From: Oppiella nova
Lineage: Eukaryota > Arthropoda > Arachnida > Sarcoptiformes > Oppiidae
Direction of reading: 5' to 3'
Length of the DNA stretch: 44,858 nucleotides
Assembly (NCBI GenBank): GCA_905397405.1
Contig: CAJPVJ010000077.1
Span: 1 to 44,858 of the forward strand
Part shown: piece by piece, positions 34,754 through 44,858 of the stretch
Layout of the letters: each line of letters opens with the position of its first letter
How positions within the stretch are numbered: the stretch's first letter is position 1
The notes under the pieces: model-generated
Database searches by the model: none
What the model was told of the DNA's origin: nothing
Seen by the model: the letters and a program-made list of their open reading frames with translations, nothing else
Translations under genes and position numbers: made by a program

Positions 34754-37168
34754 CGGAAATATGTGACCAGATATTGAAGTATATGTACAAAACAAGGCAT
34801 AGTTCTCTGTTCGGTCGGTATGGTATGGTATATAAGATTTTGGTGCTATTATACTGTAACACTTATGTGTGTCCAGTGCTTGATTGGATGCTGTAAACAA
34901 CAAAATACAGTAAACAAAATACTATACTTTGGTAAAAATACTGATACCAAATAATGTGCAAACAAACGGTTCACTAATATATGAAAATATGTAATGCCCT
35001 AAAATAATACTAATAATAATAGTGTACTAATACTGTGACATTCGCTCGTATCTCAAGAGTATTTTGGGACAAAAATGTGCATAAATTATTTATTAGAGAT
35101 TATGTTGTTTTGTGTCCCTAATAAACAAATTTAGTTTTTCTTTCTCTTGTGAACAAAACTCTGTCTCTAATATCATAACAACTGAAACGATGATAAGAAA
35201 GAGTAAATTCAAAGAAAATGGACTCAAATATCCAAACAATTGATTGCAGACAAGAGTGAAATGTCATTAAATTCTAGTTTAATGTTAAAACCCTTTTATG
35301 ATGACAATTAAAACTACCGCACAGTTAGTGTCAAATAAATATTCACTATTTAACAGAACTGACCGTTCAGTCAAACACCCATTTATGGCCAGACCATGCA
35401 ATCCATGACTCATACAATCAAATCAAACACTCGTTTGCTGTTTAACTCTTTTTATGATTTTGTCGGTAATTTAGTCTTTAGTTATTGTATTAAAGAATAT
35501 ACAACTCTATACTATACTATAGTACAGTGTTTTATACGGTATACTTGTATACAATTTGCAGTCAACTCATGGAAACGGTGTTTACAGACTGTCAATGCTA
35601 TGAGTGGTGAGCACTGGATTGGATGAATTGTAAGGATATAAGGATTGTATGATTTTTGTCACAATTTATATCATATTTGACGCGTTATTACGTTTGACTT
35701 TTGCATAAAGAAAAGCAAAGTATGAGTGAATGTATGAATGCTTGTGAATATGGTTAACAGCTGTACAATGTTTTGTGCACTTATTAATAATATTGCATTT
35801 ATTAGATGCAGTGCCAGTGCAAAGGCATAGACACTCTTGTTTACTCTGGTTTGAGGTAATAAAAGAGTGGACATCATTAGCATTTGATTAGATACTGGTC
35901 TATGGGTCTATGGGCTCAAGCGTGTGGTGTCTGTCCAACGCAATCAACTATATATTGACTTCGGTTGGCTTTTGCATCAAAAGTTCAATCAATTCATAAA
36001 TTTAACCAAAACTTATGGCATATAAAGTAAAGTATCGTATAGTTTAGTACAATGCCATATGAATAGCTGTAATCATGATAATTAAGATATTTGTGCTCCC
36101 ATTCCATCCAATTGCATAACTGTCTCACTTAACTGTATAACTATACAGTGTATACCACTATTCATATATTTATAGTATAGGATAGCATTCGCATTACTCT
36201 CAACCATAATCTCAGTATACCTTACTATATAATATACACTATATAACTTATAAGGATTTATTGTTTTATTATGAAGCACAATTTAATACTAAATTAAATA
36301 CTTAATGTTTAAAATCAATCTAATATTAATATAAACATTTGATAATTCTGTTAATTGCAATAGCTACTGTATATAATTAAATGCTAAATGTGCAAGTATG
36401 TGATTAATAAATTTACAGTGATTAGTAAATAAGTAAAATAAGTGATTAGTAAAATGACAATAATTAACTAGAAATTAAGTTTTGTTAATTATAATTTATA
36501 GGCTTTTTGATACAGTATACCGGTACGTTATTATTCTTTAATAAACAATTATATTTATACAATAATTTTGTATATTATTAATATTATGTTATAATATATT
36601 AAGGATCTATAATATAGATAAATAAGAAAATTGTATTGCATACTAATGTCTAATGTCTTAATAATATTATGCAACTGGTTTAAACTTATTTTTATTGCAC
36701 CGGTATTTGAATTGTGACATCAAATCGGATATCTATTTAAGTAGTCAATAATGAAACATTGATTAATGGCCTAAACTGAGATCAACTAAAAGTTTTATGT
36801 TATAAATGGTCAGCTTTTAGCAGTGGGTCAACACAAAAAAGTGTCGGACATCTGTTGGTCAAGCCTTTAGCCCAGAGCTATCACTTTTATAGAGGACTTA
36901 CAACACAATCACACAATCAAATCCAAAAACTAATTCAAAGCTAAAGCTCTTCAAAAAGAGTGACGGTTTTAGAGCAAAAAAGGGCAAAATATATGCCGTT
37001 AGAGGTTAAGTGAATGAAGTAAAAGAGATTCCATTCAATACATGCCATATATATTACGGTGAGGTGAAGGAGAGGGGAAGTCATACCGCGGCGACAAAAA
37101 ATCCTATTCCAAGAATTTTACTTTCACTCAAACTTTCAGTTCAGTTCAACTTTCTTTCTTTACGCCAT

Positions 37169-37171
<3 letters not shown>

Positions 37172-37206
<35 letters not shown>
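37172..37206. repeat. (CT)n microsatellite
   Basis: CT of about 35 bases. Confidence 0.9.
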
Positions 37207-37208
<2 letters not shown>

Positions 37209-37749
37209 TTAAAAATCTTGTTTATGTGTTGTCCACAAAGTTGAATACTTTACTAAAAAGAGTGTTCAGTGCCTCGGAGGCAAAGGTGGCTCAATATATA
37301 TAGAAAAGTATTTCTCCGTAACATTTGTATAGAATATATGGGTTTTTAGAACTCAAAACTAACTCAAGTCAACACACAATCAGTTCACTTGTGTTCAAAT
37401 GTGTTCCTCATTTAAACCATTGGTTAACACAAGCAATGCTTTTGCAGAATATATCAAATGAAAAAAGAAAGAAAGGTATGACTAGTGGTCACATCCGGTC
37501 AACAGCTGTGGCTTATGTGTAGGCATCCAATCGAAGGATCTATAAATAGATTACTTGATTAAATATAAATTTAATTAAAAAAATTAAGGCAACAAAGTCA
37601 TTTAATTTCTTGAAGTTTGTAATTTTTACTACTTTTAATCAATTTACATAAAATCAAAATTTTAAATGTTTTTTCAATAACTTATTATTATATTAGATAA
37701 ATGGGGAAAAAGGGACTAGAAATCATTGAAAAGAGAAACTGTATTAAAA

Positions 37750-37802
37750 GCAGGCGTCGGGAATCGAACCCGGGTCCCCAGATTACATGTCTGGTGTCTA
37801 AT
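37750..37802 (-). pseudogene. tRNA 3'-half fragment
   Basis: On the minus strand, CCAGA-CATGTAA-TCTGG forms a 5-bp anticodon stem with a 7-base loop. It is followed by a T-arm GGGTTCGATTCCC, a CGCCTGC acceptor half and TTTT. The loop centre would read TGT, but position 33 is A instead of the invariant U. No D-arm or 5' acceptor half (it would need GCAGGCG) is found upstream. So this is a truncated tRNA, a tRNA-derived SINE piece, or a pseudogene. Confidence 0.6.
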
Positions 37803-38245
37803 CAAAATTTATTAACTGATATACTGTAACATCTCATACATAATACCACACATTATGAGACACCAAATGAAAGGCAAGAGTTTTTGAACAATTTAATTTG
37901 ATGTGTTTTATCTGAATAACTTTGCAATGGAGTTAATCTTTAGTTGATTTGATGTCTCAAAGTTTAGAAAAACATATTTAATAAATATTAGGGCAGTAAT
38001 TATGTTTATATGGGAATTGAAAGACTTGTGACGATTGTAAGAAGTGTAGTGCATTTGACAGAAAGGAAATCACATGAGTATCGGTCTGTCAGTCAAACAA
38101 ATGAATGTAAAACAAAGTCTTGCGTTTTCTTCACTACACTGTAGTAATGCCCGACTCTTATGAAGTGAACGTATCGTATATAATGACCAAACATTTGCAA
38201 TAATTGTTGTTTTGAACAGTTATTTCAACGGAAACTGGACTCAAC

Positions 38246-38578
38246 TTAACAGTCAAAGGGTTTGTCGAGCGAACACTTCCTGGTCTGGTCTAAGCTCTCA
38301 AGTTTTAAATCACCAAAAATGTTGTGCTCTATTGGACAGACATGTAATTTAGTTGAGATCAGCAAAAGTGAAACGTCAGTAATGGCAGCAAATCCCTGGC
38401 ACTGGTGGCACGCGTCCAACTGCTCGGCAATCAGCTGACCGTATCGAATGGGGGCCATATGGCCGGCCATACACTCATACATACATCCATACATCCAACC
38501 ATACACTTACTTTCCAGTCTCCATCTACTCCAACATTACATCTCATACACCATATCTCTAGACAATCCAACAACACTT
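38246..38578 (-). other. Candidate two-exon coding segment, unknown protein
   Basis: Exon-like 38511-38578 has a (CT)n polypyrimidine acceptor before it and the donor GTAAGTG after it. It encodes LLDCLEIWCMRCNVGVDGDW. The second segment, 38246-38434, follows an acceptor TACGGTCAG in matching phase. It encodes LIAEQLDACHQCQGFAAITD and continues to a TAA. Local GC is higher than in the flanks and two CxxC pairs occur. I do not recognise the family, and no upstream exon or start is visible. Confidence 0.25.
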
Positions 38579-38595
38579 CAGACAGAGAAAGTGTT

Positions 38596-38622
38596 GAGAG
38601 AGAGAGAGAGAGAGAGAGAGAG
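38596..38622. repeat. (GA)n microsatellite
   Basis: GA of about 26 bases; on the minus strand it forms the pyrimidine tract before the candidate exon at 38511-38578. Confidence 0.85.
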
Positions 38623-40097
38623 CACAGGTCATAAAAAGTATGCGGAAGAGTATAATGTTTGAATGTCTTCTCCTTCAATAAGGAAGAGAGAGTTGAAGAG
38701 AGAATGGATAGACTTTTGGACACATTTGGTTGTAGACATTGTAGACTCAGATAATTGAATGACCAGACTTTGATCAATGTGTTGACCAAATTTTGACCAA
38801 TTCACTGACACCCAAATTCTTTATTAATCTTGTATTTGTTTCAAAATAAATTGTTCACTATTTATAGAAAATTACATTTCCGGTCTAAATATTTGTGTTT
38901 TATCTGTTTTAGACAATTGGCTATATAGTGTCCCGATGATGAACAACAACAAATTATTGTCCTTCACTCGCATTGTACAATATTTCTGGTCTCAATTTGA
39001 CCAAAAACTAGTCTATATTTTTGTTCCTTCAATATATTCAAATAATTTATATGTTTTAATCTTTTTAAACGCTTTACAGTGAAGTAGACTTTTGTAGATA
39101 TTATAATATGTTATATTGAATAAAGGCTAGTTTTTGGCCAAATTAACAACAAATTACATAACTGTACTGTACTAGATAATGTATTGTAATTTGAAATTTT
39201 AATTGAAATTGATTTTATAAGTATGCCATAAAATTATCAATATATCATAAATCGTTATTAATTTGATTAAATTAGTGCACTTTAAATATTATATTTATAT
39301 TTCGAAAATCACTAATTAGTAATTATCAGTATTAAATTTCAATACAATGTTTTAAGCAATACAATGTAATATTAATCAAAAGGTTTTTGTGTTTGAATTT
39401 TAAAAATGTTAGCAGTTAATATAATGAAATATTGACAATTCAATAGTTGTAAGTTTTGAATGAATTTTAAAACCCATTTTTAGTTTATTACAACAACTGG
39501 TGCTTAGAGTACCGGTGCAGTAGTGTGATCACTGATCAGTGAGACTAAAAATAAGTGCATTTCCAGTAGAAATAACGGTATAAACAGCATAACTTAGTTA
39601 AAAGGGAAAGGGTTAACAGTAAACCCTTTGAGAGGGAAACTAATCATTGAGTGGACGGACACGTCATTCAGTTGGCACACGAATGGCTCACACATACAAT
39701 ACAGTACTTTGTCTGACTGTATGACCCGATGACCATTGATAGCCATCTGCCCTCTCGGACAACAAAAAACTTTTAAAATATTCCGTCAATTGTTTAAAAT
39801 AATAATACAATTTTAGATTCTTTATCTTTGAATTTATTGTGAAATTCGTGTGAAATTATACATAAAATAAATGAGAATTGATTGAAAGAACTGTAAGAAT
39901 AGTATTAATAAAAGGACCAAACATTTAATGAATGAATTGTAGTTTGATTGCAAAGATTGAGAGGAATTAATGATAAACTTTTTAGAGACAGAGTTAATGA
40001 AAAAAGTTTAGTGAAAATGCAATAAAGTGTGAAAAGAGAGTAATATTAAGGAATTGGACTTATTTGAAGAGATGGTCCCAACTGTGATCTATATCTC
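38623..40097. other. AT-rich spacer, no gene seen
   Basis: No coding or structural signal beyond AT richness. Confidence 0.5.
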
Positions 40098-40355
40098 AAG
40101 TATTATAGAGTGTGTACTTAACGTGAATTAAAACTTTTGGTTCACTCAAACAACTTTTATTAAATGGTCAAAGAGTTGGTGAGTTGCAGTAGTTTGGGCT
40201 CACTCCTAATATGTGAATACTGTATGTGACTATACTATATGTGTGAATGAGAGTATGAAAGTATAAAAGTATGAAAGTAAGCACAAGCCGACAAATTTCA
40301 TCAATTCATTCAAGCAAACCGTTTGGCCAAACACACAGCCATTAATCCGATCAAA
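40098..40355. repeat. 258-bp tandem duplication, copy 1
   Basis: Begins AAGTATTATAGAGTG and ends CCGATCAAA. Contains TATAAAAG at 40262-40269 and the perfect 12-bp palindrome GTTTGGCCAAAC at 40321-40332. Confidence 0.9.
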
Positions 40356-40635
40356 AAGTATTATAGAGTGTGTACTTAACGTGAATTAAAACTTTTGGTT
40401 CACTCAAACAACTTTTATTAAATGGTCAAAGAGTTGGTGAGTTGCAGTAGTTTGGGCTCACTCCTAATATGTGAATACTGTATATGACTATACTATACAG
40501 TACAGTACTATACTATATGTGTGAATGAGAGTATGAAAGTATAAAAGTATGAAAGTAAGCACAAGCCGACAAATTTCATCAATTCATTCAAGCAAACCGT
40601 TTGGCCAAACACACAGCCATTAATCCGATCAAAAC
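40356..40635. repeat. 258-bp tandem duplication, copy 2
   Basis: Abuts copy 1. Nearly identical except for a ~21-nt insertion of TATACAGTACAGTAC-type sequence and a G/A change beside it. TATAAAAG recurs at 40540-40547 and GTTTGGCCAAAC at 40599-40610. Confidence 0.9.
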
Positions 40636-41013
40636 CAACAACTCATATAACACCCGATGCCCTGCAATGCTCTACAATACTCTTCAATCTTTTGCTTTCT
40701 TTTGCACAAACTTTGTTCCATAGCTTCCATGCATACAGTCCCACAGCATGCATGCCTTACGTTAGTCCAGTATACCTACCAGTCCTACTTATTGCTTATT
40801 GCAATGTATGTATGCACACAACTTATGAAGACCACCAAAATCAATGATCAAACATCATATCAGTGCCAACACTGCAACTCAATCATAACTTTCAGACATT
40901 TCAAATCACTTTTATTCTTAGATCTAGGGCTAGGGTTAGAGTTAAAGCATTTTCATTTTGATCACGCAATCACACCAAAGCTCTTATAATATAATACATA
41001 CAATTCCCACTGA

Positions 41014-41083
41014 CCTCTCTCTCTCTCTCTCTCTCTCTCCTCTGCTCTCTCTGCTCTCTCTCTCTCTCTCTCTCTCCTCTCCA
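41014..41083. repeat. (CT)n microsatellite with CTG/CCT interruptions
   Basis: About 70 bases of CT interrupted by two CTG steps and CCT. Confidence 0.9.
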
Positions 41084-41687
41084 TCTAGTGTTTAAAAATT
41101 AAATTAAAAATATTTATAGTGTGTCATCATAATGAATTAGCTATTAAATTGACACGTGAGATAAATCTGTATACAATACAGTAATAACAAAAATTATGCA
41201 TTCTGTAGTATTAAATTAATACGTTAATAAAATTTTAAAAACCTGCAGTATTCATAATAAGTGCTAAGTTTTAGGAATTTTTGATAATTGATATGATTAT
41301 TGCAACTGTAATTCGATATATTAAATTAACAGTTTTTCATTATATAAATTAAACACAGTAATTTTAAATGTTATTAAAATGTTTCGTATGAAACTCATGT
41401 GTTTTAAGTTAGACTAAAACTTTTAACATGAGGGGAGCATATTTTGCGATCATTTAACAAATTCATTACTTTTGATTGTTATAAGAAAATAAGAAATTTA
41501 GCCTGATAAATGTATATTTAAATGAGCTGCCAATGTTAAATAAAATTAATTGTATTTTTATCAAGTTCACTTTATTCTAAGACTTTATTTGATTATAATT
41601 ATTGGGGGAATAGTTTTAGAAAAAGTTATAAAACTTGTGGTCGAGTCGCGAGTTTTGGTGGCAATTGAAGGGTTGGTTTAATTGCTA

Positions 41688-41748
<61 letters not shown>
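41688..41748. repeat. Compound (AT)n(GA)n microsatellite
   Basis: Alternating AT to about 41718 passes directly into pure GA to 41748. Confidence 0.95.
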
Positions 41749-41750
<2 letters not shown>

Positions 41751-42121
41751 ATAATGTGAACTCTTTTTCATAATTCTTTTGATGACTGCTTTGAACAGAT
41801 AAATGAGAATAAGGACTGGTATGGTATGATATGTTGGTGGTATGGTCTCTGATATACATGTAGTAATAAGAATAATAGCAATAATGAATGCATTGGATAT
41901 AATAAGAGTGCAATAACTGTAATCCGTTAGCATATTATAATAATATTAAACAGCTGCGGTTTGGTTTAAAATTGAAAGCATAGCCATTATAATGGCTTTC
42001 ATTATAACCCAGTGACCACTGTTGACAGCAACCAGTTTTCAGTCATATTCTATAAAATATCATTTTCGCTGCAATCGACTAACTGACTGACCCATTAATG
42101 CCTTATCCCTATCTCTAACAG

Positions 42122-42181
42122 TATGCCTATGCCTATGAGCCCAATGGACAGCACCTGGAAGTGTGGTTCACTCGACCATAA
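42122..42181 (+). other. Candidate 3' coding exon, unknown
   Basis: Preceded by a good acceptor (CCCTATCTCTAACAG). It reads YAYAYEPNGQHLEVWFTRP then TAA. Local GC is clearly higher than in the flanks. An overlapping ATG frame starts at 42123 (MPMPMSPMDS). No partner exon found; either frame could be chance. Confidence 0.2.
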
Positions 42182-44858
42182 CCTCCGCTTAGAAAGGAGT
42201 GCAACTGATTTGTTCAGAAGATTGATTTGAATTATTGTAAAAAAGGATGTAATCTATAGTTAAACACAAATCACTGCAATATTCAATGCAAACCTATGCT
42301 CTCGTGTCATGTCGTGTGACTGACTATCAACTACAGCACAATCTTTTCAAACAAAACATTTTTTGTGGTTTTGACAAAATGACAAAATTATATTTTTTAC
42401 ATTCACTTACATATCCGTCTTGACATTACTCTACTAACTATGTTTTCAAATGTCTTATATTTTACACTATTTACTAATTATTCATTATTCAATCAATACA
42501 TTATTGAATTTACAAGTTACAACAAAATATAGACCACACAGTCTTTTATTAATGTTACATTGCTACATCTAAACCTAAATCTATAATATTATATATAATA
42601 TTCTGCAAAAATATGACTACTATTATTCTTAAAAATTTATATACTGTACTTGACTTTATCTCCTAAACATAAGCTTGTGTACGTACTTTTTGAATTCCAC
42701 CTAATGGTCTTTTGAGTAAATTCATTTATCAATTAAAGTGATGTTTAAAAATTTAAATAAAAAATAAAAATATTTTCAATTATATTTTACGTTATGTTTA
42801 AAGAGTTTTATTTTTTAACCTGGTCACTTGTTACTTGTTAAACTTGTTAGTATTTACTGTACATTAAGTGTGTTGAGTGTGTTTTGCGGTTTGCTTTCTA
42901 ATAATAATAATTAATTGAAAGACTAAATATTAAGGGCTCTGTTTTAGTGATAGAAAGATCGCACAATACTTGCAAACAAGTGCTGTCACATGCCATACCA
43001 TTTCATACTGGCATACATAGTATGGCATACTGTGTACACCTTTGAGTTAAAACACTAATACTTTGTAGAGTTTGTAGGAAAAGGAAAGACTGACAATTGG
43101 GGCCAATAGTGTGGCCTATGGTATGGCTCCTGTAGCCTCATTGTGGGCCTACTGTGCAAATATTGTACCCAATTCTGGTTACAAGAGGTTAAAGAACAGA
43201 TTAACTAAAACTCCTATTTTGGGATCACTTAAAAAGTTACGCAAAATTCTCTTTTATTTTTTCATTGAAATTTCCATCGAAATGAAGATTAGTCTCTGTT
43301 TGGCATTTGATACCAAGAATAGTGAAACCTTACACATAGTGTAGTGTAGTTCCACTTTAGAGATGGCTTTCTCAGAATATGTCACACAATCACTGCTCCA
43401 AACAGTTGTTTAGTTTTTTAACATTATGTCCAAACATTACACTATTTGAAAGATAAGCACCACTTATGTGAACAACAGTTTATGAAAGCAATTGCCAATT
43501 GTGTGCATCCATTGCATCCATTGCTGGCACTCCTAATCAAGTTTATGCCGTACTGTAGAGGAGGACTACTTTACGACTGGCTATGGCTATGGCTATAACT
43601 ATGACTCACTCTATTAAGATATACACTTCATTGTGTGGTCTCTTATATTATGGCCAAAATTAAATCCATTTCGAGATCAATAAGTCTAAACTCAAACTAA
43701 CATATACTGTATTCGGTACTCATTCCCACAAACACTTTTTATTGATACTTTTGTGACCCACTATAAAAAGGCAACCATTTTATGATTTGTATTAATGACA
43801 TTATTTAAGCCTTAGATTAAGAACTTTTGGACCCATTGTGAGTATAACATAGAAATGGTTTAGTCGTCGATATGATAGAAAGTGAGAGAAATGACAAAAC
43901 CATTAGTTAAAAAAGTTGAGATCATCTCTAACTGTAAGACACATCTTGCAAGACATGAAACTTTACTTACAGTTATATAACGACAACACATTCTCTCATA
44001 ACTTTCAATTGAGAAAAGATGTGTCGCTAATGACAACTCATCACCAAATATCCAATTATCCACTCTTACGACTAATAAAAGCTATATATTATAATCAATA
44101 CTCACTATTCGCTACAATTGTGCCAACTCTACTGTACACTATTTACACCTTGTCTATTAAAACTCCTATTTATCATTTTACATTTTAAAAATTGTCTTAA
44201 CACATCAAGCATTGTATATAAATTATATATATCAACAATTATATTATTATATTAATTTTATTTTCTTATTTAATAATATTAGCTTTGATATATTAAAACA
44301 CATATCTCTGTGCTTCAAACCAAAGGACACCTTCAACTCTGCTTACGCTTACTGACATTTCGTAAACTTCGTTGAAAATACGTAATCAAACGATACTCAC
44401 GTGCAAGAGATGTAATCAAAATCGAATGTAATACTTATCTATACTTTCATAGGAAACCAAACGCCGTGTCTCTATATTTAACTTTGCATTATCATGATTA
44501 AGGATGCTAGTTACCCTCTATTAGGAATAATATTGAAATAAGTTGTTTTTAAAATGGTTGTATACAATTGTAAAAATTGTTGACTTTTAAATTCTGTAAA
44601 TTTTAAAAAATTATTGTTAAGGTTATGATGAATATTTTTAAAAGCTTATATGAATTTAAAATCATTACGTAATCATTATATCTGTTACATTACTATTTAT
44701 TAATAAAGTTACAGCGTAACAACATCAATAACTTTTTAAAACTGTTTGTTCAAGATTAAAGAATATTTGTATCATATACTGTACAGTATGTTAAAAATCA
44801 TTGATTTAATAAATTCAAGAGTTTTACTGTGAAAGCACTAAATTGTGTTCAAGAATGG
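42182..44858. other. AT-rich spacer to window end
   Basis: No gene supported. A 77-aa plus-strand frame at 43111-43344 starts in a GC-richer patch (MAYGMAPVASLWAYCANIVP) but loses that character quickly and has no splice bounds or known motif. Confidence 0.4.

Larger units (their letters stand above)
33736..38245. other. Non-coding region
   Basis: AT-rich with (GA)n/(CT)n tracts at 34711-34750 and 37172-37206 and a tRNA-like fragment at 37750-37802. Short open frames here are repeat-derived or of random composition. No gene supported. Confidence 0.4.
40636..42121. other. Spacer with microsatellites, no gene seen
   Basis: Contains a plus-strand 110-aa frame at 40657-40989 without recognisable motifs, a CT tract at 41014-41083 and a compound (AT)n(GA)n at 41688-41748. 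Confidence 0.4.

Noticed and set aside
40921-40947. Telomere-like repeat (GGGCTAGGGTTAG)
   Set aside because: Too short and degenerate to call.
1-44858. CRISPR arrays, bacterial operons or viral genes
   Set aside because: No regularly spaced repeats, no prokaryotic gene organisation, and no polymerase, capsid or integrase frames seen; all clear genes are spliced animal genes.

Overview
The window looks like arthropod nuclear DNA, probably from a mite or another small chelicerate. It is strongly AT-rich, genes carry spliceosomal GT-AG introns (many only about 50-70 nt), and it encodes innexins and a Hunchback protein. Short TTAGG units and many (GA)n/(CT)n microsatellites are present. A 3-base N run at 1216-1218 shows this is a draft scaffold. 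The taxon is inferred from gene content and base composition only.

Layout. 1-4101: AT-rich spacer with a dispersed repeat (second copy at 6474-7012) and a foldback element with a 9-bp target-site duplication. 4102-5437 (minus): complete 4-exon Inx2-like innexin, 376 aa. 5438-12137: spacer with nested inverted repeats and a small terminal-inverted-repeat element. 12138-15048 (minus): a second, divergent innexin, which I assembled from 14 short exons (371 aa). 15750-18871 (minus): SKI2/SKIV2L (twister) RNA helicase of the cytoplasmic exosome. It is head-to-head with LIPT1, the mitochondrial lipoyltransferase (20018-21271, plus). 22506-25193 (minus): Hunchback, one 895-aa coding exon with seven visible C2H2 fingers. 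25290-44858: about 19.5 kb of non-coding DNA upstream of hunchback. It holds several minus-strand exon-like segments, a TATA+Inr candidate promoter near 33.7 kb, a 258-bp tandem duplication with a TATA motif in each copy, many (GA)n tracts, and a few weak coding-exon candidates.

The strangest observation lies between SKI2 and LIPT1. The shared 5' region (SKI2 first exon, divergent promoter, LIPT1 start) is present twice in tandem (18597-19425 and 19429-20236). In the first copy, exactly 125 bases (18597-18721) are the base-by-base complement of the second copy read in the SAME direction, that is, complemented without reversal. The flanks on one side are ordinary direct repeat, and restoring the tract gives a continuous SKI2 reading frame with the Walker A motif. 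An inversion would give the reverse complement, so ordinary recombination cannot make this. A sequence-handling artefact is the leading explanation, and the reads should be examined. As assembled, no intact SKI2 gene exists in the window.

The genes are not one pathway. The two innexins form a local gap-junction gene cluster, SKI2/LIPT1 are housekeeping genes sharing a short divergent promoter, and hunchback is a developmental regulator with a large upstream flank.
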